The position numbers and the translations under genes are program-made. 64,000 nucleotides of DNA from contig NZ_JAIZBG010000001.1 in assembly GCF_022267325.1 (NCBI RefSeq), positions 2,144,001-2,208,000 on the forward strand, in the 5' to 3' direction. The DNA comes from Leptospira sanjuanensis. GTDB taxonomy: Bacteria > Spirochaetota > Leptospiria > Leptospirales > Leptospiraceae. Shown piece by piece: positions 1 through 6,946 of the stretch; within the stretch, counting starts at the first letter, position 1, and each line of letters starts with the position of its first letter. The notes below the pieces were generated by a model. It worked only from the letters and a program-made list of their open reading frames with translations, searched no databases and was not told where the DNA came from.

Positions 1-1035
1 ACGGCGAGTATCATTCTTTCGCAATTGATGAAGCTGTTCGGCAAATTGACGGACGAAGGCTCGAAACTTTACGAAGATTCTCAAGTTCTTTTGAACAAAC
101 TTACGCAGGATCGTCGGACCTTGGAAAAATCCGCGGAAAGTCTGGAAAATTCGATTCGTAAGTTCGCAGATTTTATCAACCGCACCGGCGAGAAGATGGA
201 ATCGCAAGCCGCCGCCATCGAAGAAGTGAACGCGGTCATCGAAGAACTTTCCGCTTCTTCCTCCAGCACCGCTCATTCGATTGAAACCCAGAATCTCAGT
301 TTGGGCGAACTCGCGGGCAACGCCGCAAAGTTAGACGAAATTCTAAAGAACAGCGCGTCCTTGAGCGAGGCTCTCGCGACCTTTGCAAAAGAGAACAAAG
401 AGGATATGGAGAACGTCACGATTGCCGCCGAAAAAACGAAATCCTATTTGGTGGACATTACGAATTCCTTCAACCGGGTCGACGAGATCAATCGGATCAT
501 GAGCGAGATCGCGGATAAAACGAACTTACTCGCTTTGAACGCTTCCATCGAAGCCGCAAGGGCAGGGGTTGCGGGTCGAGGTTTTGCCGTCGTCGCAAAC
601 GAGGTCAGCAAACTCGCAGAATTCACTTCCGGAAACGCAAAATCGATTTCGGATATCGTCAATCAGTCCCGCAAGTTCATCGAAGAGGCGAGGATCGCTT
701 CCACGGAAACCGGGGATATGACCGAAAATCAAAAACTAAAAATTTTGGAGACCGCCGACCGGATCGACAAAATGAATCTGTTTTATCTCGAGCAAAAATC
801 CATCATTCAAAAATTCGTATCGGAAGTGAGTCGAATCAAATCCACCTCGGAAGAAATCCTTCGAGCCACAAAAGAGCAGATGCTCGGTCAAAGGGAAATG
901 GTACAGACGATGGGAAATCTCGGTACGGAGATCAACGAGATCAACGAGGATTCCGCCAAACTGCAGGAAGAAATCGTGAAGATCAAAACGCAGGCCTCGG
1001 ACCTTCGCGTTTTGAGCGTTCAGTCCGCGCATTGA
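1..1035 (+). CDS. Methyl-accepting chemotaxis protein, C-terminal part
   Basis: The reading frame is open to base 1, so the N-terminus lies outside the window. What remains is the cytoplasmic signalling half of a chemotaxis receptor. It is long and helical, with the conserved hairpin tip around bases 500-620 (motifs [15 protein letters not shown] and [13 protein letters not shown]) that contacts CheW and CheA. Sensing domain, membrane segments and HAMP domain are not visible, so the ligand cannot be guessed. The TTG at base 25 is in frame but is unlikely to be the true start. Family identity is secure from the tip motif. Confidence 0.93.
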   Translation, partial: TASIILSQLMKLFGKLTDEGSKLYEDSQVLLNKLTQDRRTLEKSAESLENSIRKFADFINRTGEKMESQAAAIEEVNAVIEELSASSSSTAHSIETQNLSLGELAGNAAKLDEILKNSASLSEALATFAKENKEDMENVTIAAEKTKSYLVDITNSFNRVDEINRIMSEIADKTNLLALNASIEAARAGVAGRGFAVVANEVSKLAEFTSGNAKSISDIVNQSRKFIEEARIASTETGDMTENQKLKILETADRIDKMNLFYLEQKSIIQKFVSEVSRIKSTSEEILRATKEQMLGQREMVQTMGNLGTEINEINEDSAKLQEEIVKIKTQASDLRVLSVQSAH

Positions 1036-1058
1036 TCTCTGTTTGAATCCGATTTTTC

Positions 1059-1080
1059 CGAAGTAGGGGACCCTACTTCG
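1059..1080. terminator. Hairpin between convergent genes
   Basis: A perfect 10-bp inverted repeat (CGAAGTAGGG / CCCTACTTCG) with a 2-base centre lies between the convergent chemotaxis gene and the OmpL47-like gene, and it covers the latter's stop codon. There is no long U-run directly after the stem on either strand, so factor-independent termination is only a likely role. Confidence 0.5.
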
Positions 1081-2248
1081 TTTGCGGTTTGATTTTTACT
1101 TTGGATTCTAAGGTCGGGCTTAGAATCGTATATTGCGCTTTTACGTTGGCGACATTTCCTACCTTATCGCTCACCCGAAAGTCGAAGTTATGTTTTCCGG
1201 CTTCCAGTGCGAGTCCTTCCGCGTAATTGCGATACTCGCTTCCGTTTACGCTGAATTGAATCGATCTCATGCCGGAGATCAAGTCCTCGCACTGAATTTG
1301 AATTTCGGTTCCGATCGGGAATAATTCTCCGGCACCGATCGGCGGACTCACACGACAGATCGGCGGATTGGAATCCAAGATTCCGTAAAAATTTTCTTCG
1401 GTACTATTTCCCGCGAGATCCCGAGCCTTCACGTCGATCCCGAAACTTCCGTCCTCGATCGAATTCGGAATTTGAAACCGGTAGAAATTTTTTTCCTGAG
1501 AAATCGGATTGACCGGAAATTTTTTACCGTTCTGAAAAAAGTAGAATTCCGCATCCGCAACTCCCGAAACGGCGTCTACGATTTCCACCTGAAGAAGTTG
1601 ATCCCTTCTTGTGACGTAAACCGATTCCAGCTTCCATCCTTTTCCGATCTCGACTTTGACTTCGGGCTTCTTCGTATCCTGTACGACTTCCATCAACTTG
1701 GTCAGTTCCTTGACTCCCGAAGCCGTTTCGGAATAGAATTCAACGTCGTTCTTTCCTTCCTGAAGTCCGAAGATCGTTCCCTGATACTCTTTCCATTCTC
1801 CTTCGTTCACCCGAAAGAAAACCTTCACTCCGTTTCGGCCCGCACTCGGATTATCCAAAACGATTTTTTCGTTTTGAGTCGGAGAAAGAATGATCGCTTT
1901 GTTGTTTTGAGGCGGCGTCTTTCGTTCCAGCTTTACGAACGGTCGAAGCGAATCGATCGAGATCGCATCCGAAGGTTCTCCTCTGGATTCTTTTCTTCCG
2001 ATTCCCAAGACACGGATATATCGTTCATTGCCTTCAGGGAAGAATCGAATCTGCCTTTCGTTGGTCGTAAGAGTTCTTTGGATCACTCGAAAATCGGAAG
2101 TATCCGAAAATTCAATTCGATAAGATTGCGCGGCCGAATCCGCTTTCCATCGAAGTTCGAGTTCCTTTCTATCTTGCGCTCCGACGGTTCCGATCCAAAG
2201 TAAAACGAGGACCGCCGTGATTTTGGCGAGGTTTTCGAACTTCTTCAT
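1073..2248 (-). CDS. Exported protein with OmpL47-like/Ig-like repeats
   Basis: A 391-residue protein with an N-terminal signal peptide (about residues 1-24, ending near VGAQ). The mature part looks like successive beta-sandwich domains. An early segment resembles a fibronectin-type fold. From about residue 190 there are two or more repeats of the type found in leptospiral OmpL47-like proteins (motifs VSGVADAEFYF, ARDLAGNSTEENFYG, LISGMRSIQFSVNG, VSDKVGNVAN). The start codon overlaps the stop of the LysM-FecR gene upstream (ATGA), so the two are translationally coupled and probably act together in the envelope. The function is unknown; the repeat assignment is by pattern only. Confidence 0.75.
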   Translation of the reverse strand: MKKFENLAKITAVLVLLWIGTVGAQDRKELELRWKADSAAQSYRIEFSDTSDFRVIQRTLTTNERQIRFFPEGNERYIRVLGIGRKESRGEPSDAISIDSLRPFVKLERKTPPQNNKAIILSPTQNEKIVLDNPSAGRNGVKVFFRVNEGEWKEYQGTIFGLQEGKNDVEFYSETASGVKELTKLMEVVQDTKKPEVKVEIGKGWKLESVYVTRRDQLLQVEIVDAVSGVADAEFYFFQNGKKFPVNPISQEKNFYRFQIPNSIEDGSFGIDVKARDLAGNSTEENFYGILDSNPPICRVSPPIGAGELFPIGTEIQIQCEDLISGMRSIQFSVNGSEYRNYAEGLALEAGKHNFDFRVSDKVGNVANVKAQYTILSPTLESKVKIKPQTK

Positions 2249-3087
2249 TGGTTCTGGAAGTCCTTATCGATTTGAATTTTGCCAGGAATCGGGAACGGTT
2301 CCACGGGAGGTTTTCCTTTTTCCACGTAGGTTCCGAATCCCGCTTTCACATCCACGTCTTTTCCGGAAGCGGCGACATTAACGGTTCCTTCAAAACATCC
2401 CACGTCACTTCGTTCTTCACCCTCGTTGTTTACGTAGAATTTCGTTCCCCGAACACCCACGACCGCAACAGGAGTACTGATGACCAGTTTTTGAACCGTC
2501 TTCTTTGCCGTTTTGAAAATTCCGGGTTTCACATCGGCTTGTAGTTGCCCGTTTTCCAAAAAGATTTCGGGGGCTTCTTTTTTGGAAACGCGGAAGCTCG
2601 ACTTTTCAAAAATTTTTACTTTGGTTTCGTTTTCCACAAAGGCTAAGAATGCGCCGGACTTTACTCCGGTTTTCAGACTTTCACCGTCTCTGAGAATTTG
2701 ATTTTTTGATACGGCGCTCCAAACCGGATTTCCTTCCTTCGGTTTTTTAGAATATTCCACAACTCCGTGATATAGTTCGAGCGCGGCCATCGGTTGACCT
2801 TCGACTTCGACGACCTTTCTCAAGTGAACGGGAACCTTGAGAACCATTCCTTCCTTAATCAGAGAAGGATTTTGGATCTGATTGTATTTCAGAAATTCTT
2901 TCCATTTGCCCGGATCGTTTAGAACTTCTTTGGCGATTTTCGTAAGCGAATCGTTCTTTTTCACTTTGTATTCTTCGAGCGATTTTTCTTCGGAACCGGG
3001 TGAGGGATTTGCGGTTTGTGCCGTAAGGGAGAAGGATAAAAAACACACCAATACGTACGATATGATTCTCAAAGATAGAAGGGTCAT
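2245..3087 (-). CDS. LysM and FecR domain exported protein
   Basis: 280 residues with a signal peptide (about 1-23). A LysM domain follows at about 40-87 (YKVKKNDSLTKIAKEVL, then NPSLIKEGMVLKVP), which in this family binds peptidoglycan. A FecR-type domain occupies about 115-240 (LKTGVKSGAFLAF, STPVAVVGVRGTKFYV, CFEGTVNV). Classical FecR proteins span the inner membrane and control an ECF sigma factor. Here there is no transmembrane helix after the signal peptide and no sigma gene nearby, so a structural, wall-attached role is more likely. It is the first gene of a two-gene unit with the OmpL47-like gene. Confidence 0.82.
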   Translation of the reverse strand: MTLLSLRIISYVLVCFLSFSLTAQTANPSPGSEEKSLEEYKVKKNDSLTKIAKEVLNDPGKWKEFLKYNQIQNPSLIKEGMVLKVPVHLRKVVEVEGQPMAALELYHGVVEYSKKPKEGNPVWSAVSKNQILRDGESLKTGVKSGAFLAFVENETKVKIFEKSSFRVSKKEAPEIFLENGQLQADVKPGIFKTAKKTVQKLVISTPVAVVGVRGTKFYVNNEGEERSDVGCFEGTVNVAASGKDVDVKAGFGTYVEKGKPPVEPFPIPGKIQIDKDFQNQ

Positions 3088-3166
3088 AGTCCTGAATTCC
3101 TATTTTTTTCTGTGTAAAATTATTTCAGAAATTTGTTGATAAAACAGCAATTTTGAAAATAATCTC

Positions 3167-3194
3167 TTGAAATTTTAGACGAGAGAATTATTTA
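3167..3194 (+). promoter_or_regulatory. Possible sigma-70 promoter
   Basis: TTGAAA (3167-3172) and TATTTA (3189-3194) are separated by 16 bases in an AT-rich stretch, 29 bases before the GTG start of the small exported protein. This is a pattern match only. Confidence 0.3.
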
Positions 3195-3222
3195 TTTTCA
3201 GTTCATAAGAGAGGGATTTTCC

Positions 3223-3507
3223 GTGATTCAAAGATGGGTTGAAAGGGCGTTATTTGTTACATTGATTTTAGCGGGAATTCTGGCTCCCGGAAGAGTTTTT
3301 TCCCAAGCAAGCGACGCTGCGGCAGCGATTCAAGAAGCTTGCAACCGTTTGGTGAACGAGGGACTCTATAAGAGCTGTAAGGCGGCCCCCGGTTTTTCGG
3401 CGCACCAAGGCTATTACAGCCAATCCGCGCAGGTAAAATGCGAGTGCATCAACAAAAAGGATAACAACAAAACCATCGTTACCATCACTTTAGGACAGTA
3501 TTATTAA
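3223..3507 (+). CDS. Small exported cysteine-containing protein
   Basis: A 94-residue protein of unknown function. It starts at GTG, which is supported by a GAGAGGGA ribosome-binding site about eight bases upstream. A signal peptide covers roughly residues 1-28 (cleavage near VFSQ-AS). The mature part is about 65 residues with four cysteines (EACN, KSCK, KCECI), consistent with disulfides outside the cytoplasm. It stands alone, convergent with the lipoprotein gene that follows. I do not recognise the family. Confidence 0.65.
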   Translation: MIQRWVERALFVTLILAGILAPGRVFSQASDAAAAIQEACNRLVNEGLYKSCKAAPGFSAHQGYYSQSAQVKCECINKKDNNKTIVTITLGQYY

Positions 3508-3522
3508 GATTCCTTCCTGAAC

Positions 3523-3564
3523 GCGCGCGACGCCGGAATTTTACCCTCCGGCGCGCTCCTTTTC
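3523..3564. terminator. GC-rich hairpin between convergent genes
   Basis: The stem CGCCGG / CCGGCG (3531-3536 with 3548-3553) has an 11-base loop and can be extended outward past a small bulge by GCG/CGC pairs. It lies between two convergent genes and is followed by a weak T-rich run. Confidence 0.5.
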
Positions 3565-3611
3565 CGATACGGCCCACATCGAAAGCGGTCGTATCGATTT
3601 TTATCAAAAGA

Positions 3612-4103
3612 TTATTTGTTAAAATCCTTTTCAAACTTATCCGAAGCCGCATTCAGCTCGTTAGCCGCTTTTTCAAAGTCCTGATTGATCTTGTTCAAAA
3701 GAGTGTCGATTTTTCCTTCGTCGACTTTCGTTCCCGTTTTTAAACTCGTGCGAAGTTCGATCAGCTGTTTATAATCGTTGCTCACGCTGTTCTTATACGA
3801 ATCGATCGCTTTGACAGCCGTATTCTTGAAATCGGAATTTCCTTTGAAATCTCCGATGCCTTTGAGGGTTTCGGAAGCCTTTACAAGTTTCGCTTCCCAA
3901 GATTTCCGTACAGTTTCCGCCTCAGAGTAATCTTCTTTTACCATCGCATCGTTGAGCGCATCCATATCATCAGTGGAACCGTTCAGGACATCCATGATTT
4001 TGTTGTTATAACTGACCGGATCTTGCGAGTTGCAGCCGATCGTCGCCAAAAGAAAAATGCAGCCAAGTGCCGCAAGAATTCGTGTCAAACTTTGTTTTTT
4101 CAT
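3612..4103 (-). CDS. Lipoprotein of unknown function
   Basis: 163 residues. A positively charged N-terminus and hydrophobic segment lead to a lipobox (LLATIGC, Cys24), so the mature protein should be lipidated. The remainder is almost entirely charged alpha-helix, with repeated Lys/Glu/Asp runs and no cysteine, suggesting a small helical bundle. Single gene; no functional motif recognised. Confidence 0.72.
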   Translation of the reverse strand: MKKQSLTRILAALGCIFLLATIGCNSQDPVSYNNKIMDVLNGSTDDMDALNDAMVKEDYSEAETVRKSWEAKLVKASETLKGIGDFKGNSDFKNTAVKAIDSYKNSVSNDYKQLIELRTSLKTGTKVDEGKIDTLLNKINQDFEKAANELNAASDKFEKDFNK

Positions 4104-4517
4104 ACGCGCAAAATTCGACGGAAAGGAAGATTTGCAATTTCATTTTGTAGAAGCGCCTATGAGCGTATTTTAAAAATTATAAATAAAAATTGTTTCTTAC
4201 GAAGAAGGAATAAAGTTTTCGAGAGCCGAAAGTTTTCTGGTCACCGAGTTATCAGTTGGAATTGTTCGTTCGGTGTGGGAGCGTTTTGCAGAAGTTCATG
4301 AGTGAGTCTTCGAGTCTTTTTATATTCTTTGGAAATGTAGGATCTCATACAAAATCATTCGAGAAAGACCTCACGAATCTTTTGAATATCAAAGCACAAC
4401 TACAACGAATCGAGTGTAACCCATGTCTCCGGTTTAGAGTGTTACCGATGTGTATGGGTACTCTCGAAACCAGCTCTTTTATAATGCGACATAATATGTA
4501 TTATCGGAAGTAACCTG
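4104..4517. other. Intergenic stretch left of the insertion sequence
   Basis: About 410 bases, AT-rich compared with the neighbouring genes. It has only short open frames without ribosome-binding sites or recognisable protein character. I see no RNA gene. It may contain promoter elements for the lipoprotein at 3612-4103 and debris from the insertion event. Confidence 0.4.
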
Positions 4518-4580
4518 TTGCATCACATAAGAATCTACTCCAAACTGTTTTTGAAAATCACGTAAAAATCTACTCCAAAT
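4518..4580 (+). repeat. Left terminal repeats of the insertion sequence
   Basis: Outer copy 4518-4544 (tip TTGCATCAC) and inner copy 4551-4580, which shares ATCAC-TAA-AATCTACTCCAAA but has a small insertion after TTG. They are in direct orientation and match inverted copies at the right end. These are probably transposase binding sites. Confidence 0.75.
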
Positions 4581-4631
4581 CTTAAGGCGATTAGTCCAGG
4601 TGTATCTTCTTCCTTATAGGAGTACGCATGT

Positions 4632-5954
4632 ATGGGACTCAATCTACGGGAGAGACAAATGGTCACGAAGATCTTCAAGGAGAGATACCGTTGGGCTTTT
4701 AAAAAAGAAAAAAGTCTGATCCTCGATGAATTTGTAAAAGTAACAGGATACAACCGATCCTATGCAAGGACGGTTCTACGAGGAGCCGCAGGGAAAAAAT
4801 TCCCTTCAAAACAACTAAGAAAAAAGAATCCTGTTTATGACGATGAAGTTCGAAAAGCTTTGGAGTTTATCTGGGAAGTCCTGGATCGTATTTGTTCAAA
4901 GAGAATGAAAGCCGCAATTCCGGAAGTTTTAAAACAAATCGAACACTTACAAAATTATCCTCTTAATAAACATCTTAAAACAAGACTTCTATCCATCAGT
5001 TCTGCAACCATCGATCGATTACTCAGACAAATTCGATTCAAGTTTCGAGGACATGGCACTTCCACTACGAGACAACCTCGGTTTCTCATTGATAAAATCC
5101 CAATCAAAACTTTTGGAGAATGGAAAAATACGTCTCCCGGTTTTACTCAAGTGGATCTTATTGCTCATAACGGCGGAAATGTGTATGGAGGTTTTTTCTC
5201 GACTCTTTATGCAACAGACGTTTGCACCGGCTGGACAATTTGTATCTTAGTAAAGAACAAGACTGAATTTCAAATGCTAAAGGCTTTTTCCAGGCTTAGA
5301 AAGGCATTTCCATTCCCTTTGCTCGGAATCCATTCAGACAACGGTTCTGAATTTATCAATGATACAATTCTTCGCTTTGCGGCAAAATACCAACTTACTT
5401 TCACTCGGGGCCGCCCTTACAAGAAGAACGACAACCCGCATATCGAACAAAAGAACTATTCAGTCGTTCGAAGAAATACCGGTTATCTCAGATTCGATAG
5501 ACCGGAACACGCAGATTCCTTAAAAGCCCTCTATTCTTATCTGAATCTTTACAACAATTTCTTCTTACCCGTTATGGTTCTGGTAGAAAAACACCGGATC
5601 GGATCCAAAGGAATCCGAAAATACGACGAACCAAAATCACCTTACAGCAGAGTTTTAGAAAGAAAAGAGGTTTTGAAAATTACAAAGAAGGAATTGATCT
5701 CTTTCTATTCGTCCTTAAATATTTTCGAACTCAAAGAAAAGATCAATCAACTTCAAGCACAGATTGTTCGGTCAGCCGCACCAATCCGAAATCCAATCGA
5801 AAAAGTTAGAATTCGGAGAAAGAAAGGAATTATTCATACTATCCCTGTTTGGAGAAGAGAAATTAACTCGGAAACAAAAAATCCTTTTATCGAAAGACAG
5901 AGAATCGAAGAATTAAGACGGGCAAGTGAAAAGCTCTGGAACAACAGAAAATAG
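4632..5954 (+). CDS. DDE (integrase-core) transposase
   Basis: 440 residues, intact. The N-terminal ~100 residues look like a DNA-binding helix-turn-helix region (VTGYNRSYARTVLRG). The retroviral-integrase-like core follows with the catalytic triad D175 (QVDLIAH), D236 (HSDNGSEF) and E272 (NPHIEQKN). The last two are separated by 35 residues, the classic DD35E spacing. The C-terminal ~130 residues are basic. The start is the ATG ten bases after an ATAGGAG ribosome-binding site. The closest IS family (IS481-like or unclassified) cannot be fixed without a database. No frameshift, so the element may be active. Confidence 0.9.
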   Translation: MGLNLRERQMVTKIFKERYRWAFKKEKSLILDEFVKVTGYNRSYARTVLRGAAGKKFPSKQLRKKNPVYDDEVRKALEFIWEVLDRICSKRMKAAIPEVLKQIEHLQNYPLNKHLKTRLLSISSATIDRLLRQIRFKFRGHGTSTTRQPRFLIDKIPIKTFGEWKNTSPGFTQVDLIAHNGGNVYGGFFSTLYATDVCTGWTICILVKNKTEFQMLKAFSRLRKAFPFPLLGIHSDNGSEFINDTILRFAAKYQLTFTRGRPYKKNDNPHIEQKNYSVVRRNTGYLRFDRPEHADSLKALYSYLNLYNNFFLPVMVLVEKHRIGSKGIRKYDEPKSPYSRVLERKEVLKITKKELISFYSSLNIFELKEKINQLQAQIVRSAAPIRNPIEKVRIRRKKGIIHTIPVWRREINSETKNPFIERQRIEELRRASEKLWNNRK

Positions 5955-5980
5955 TTTACACCTTTTGAATATTCTTCTAT

Positions 5981-6042
5981 ATTTGGAGTAGATTTTTATA
6001 TGATTCCCCTCGCCTCTTTAGAGTCGTTTTTTCGTGATGCAA
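5981..6042 (-). repeat. Right terminal repeats of the insertion sequence
   Basis: The inner copy 5981-6006 matches the left inner repeat well (18 bases identical in inverted orientation, 5981-5998). The outer copy 6017-6042 keeps TTT-GAGT and the tip GTGATGCAA but has several mismatches. The spacing mirrors the left end. Confidence 0.7.
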
Positions 6043-6120
6043 GTCGAGTAAAAGATGTTCTATAAAAAATCAAAAAACTCAAACCTTTCTATTTCGCATC
6101 GTTTCACTTCGATTTGCTTT

Positions 6121-6786
6121 TTATCTACAATACATTCTACTGATCCAGATACCAAGAATTCCGATCGCAACAGCAACGATCCATTCTATAAAATCGGATT
6201 TCGTTGGCGTCTTTGGCAGAAACCTGCGAAAAAGTTGTAAAAATATAGAAGAAGCCTTCCTTGAATTCTTCCGACTTTCCTGTTTCCGTGTAAATTCCTC
6301 TAAATCCTGCGTAGAACAAATTCCAATGTCTGCATCATACGTCAATTCACCGGATTTCAAACCGGCGATCAAGGAGCGGATATAAGCTTCTGGAGACTCG
6401 GCCCGAACCGGACGTTCCGGATCATCGTGATAAAATTCCAGAACGCTGCCCGTTAGAAGGTCAACGACCAAATATTGCCCGGCAGAATCAGATGCAAAGG
6501 GAAACCAATTTTTTTCCCACCAATGATCTTCGTACCAGCCTTCTTCCAATGCCAGTGCATCCATGCTTTTTTTCGATTCGATCGCATCCGCGCTGCTCAG
6601 AAATGTATACGCTTCAAAAATCGGAACACATTCTTCTTTTTGACCATCGGCAAAAGAATATAACTCTCTCAAAGAAACAGGAAAGTCTTCTAAACCGAAA
6701 TGTGCCTTCGCATTCAATATGGCGTTTTTATTTCCGGCTTTTATCCAAGTAAGTTTCAGAAGTTCTTGAAGAGCATTTCGAATCAT
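6121..6786 (-). CDS. SMI1/KNR4 (SUKH) family protein with C-terminal membrane anchor
   Basis: 221 residues. Residues ~15-150 match the SUKH superfamily pattern: FPVSLRELYSFADGQ near the start, WFPFASDSAGQYLVVDL in the centre, and ESPEAYIRSLIAGL at the end. A basic linker and one C-terminal transmembrane helix (about 200-217) follow, so it is probably tail-anchored. Many bacterial SUKH proteins are immunity proteins for contact-dependent or polymorphic toxins; others are regulatory. No toxin gene is adjacent; the insertion sequence lies immediately downstream. Confidence 0.8.
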   Translation of the reverse strand: MIRNALQELLKLTWIKAGNKNAILNAKAHFGLEDFPVSLRELYSFADGQKEECVPIFEAYTFLSSADAIESKKSMDALALEEGWYEDHWWEKNWFPFASDSAGQYLVVDLLTGSVLEFYHDDPERPVRAESPEAYIRSLIAGLKSGELTYDADIGICSTQDLEEFTRKQESRKNSRKASSIFLQLFRRFLPKTPTKSDFIEWIVAVAIGILGIWISRMYCR

Positions 6787-6946
6787 GCTTCTGGATGAAA
6801 AGAATTCGTATCTTTGTCAATCGAAAAGCGCCCCTTTCACTCATTCGTCGATAGAATGTGATCTTTTATAAGAACAATATAAGGGAAATCTTGTAGAAAA
6901 GTAACGGCAATCGCTAAGATCAATTTAAAAAAATGGAAAGAATACA

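Larger units (their letters stand above)
4518..6042 (+). mobile_element. Insertion sequence with doubled terminal repeats
   Basis: A transposase gene is flanked on each side by two copies of a repeat whose core is AATCTACTCCAAA. Left copies are at 4518-4544 and 4551-4580. Right copies, inverted, are at about 5981-6006 and 6017-6042. The inner-to-outer offset is 35 bases on both sides, so the ends are symmetric. The outer copies share TTGCATCAC at their tips; the right outer copy is the most degenerate. I found no obvious target duplication beyond the tips, so the exact boundary is uncertain by a few bases. Base composition is more AT-rich than the flanks. Confidence 0.78.

Noticed and set aside
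1472..2203. A 243-codon plus-strand frame
   Set aside because: It is antisense to the OmpL47-like gene, which has a signal peptide and clear domain pattern. The plus frame is Phe/Arg-rich, typical of a shadow.
4023..4513. Open frames of 85-92 codons left of the insertion sequence
   Set aside because: They overlap the lipoprotein gene antisense or lack ribosome-binding sites and protein-like composition. I treat the stretch as non-coding.
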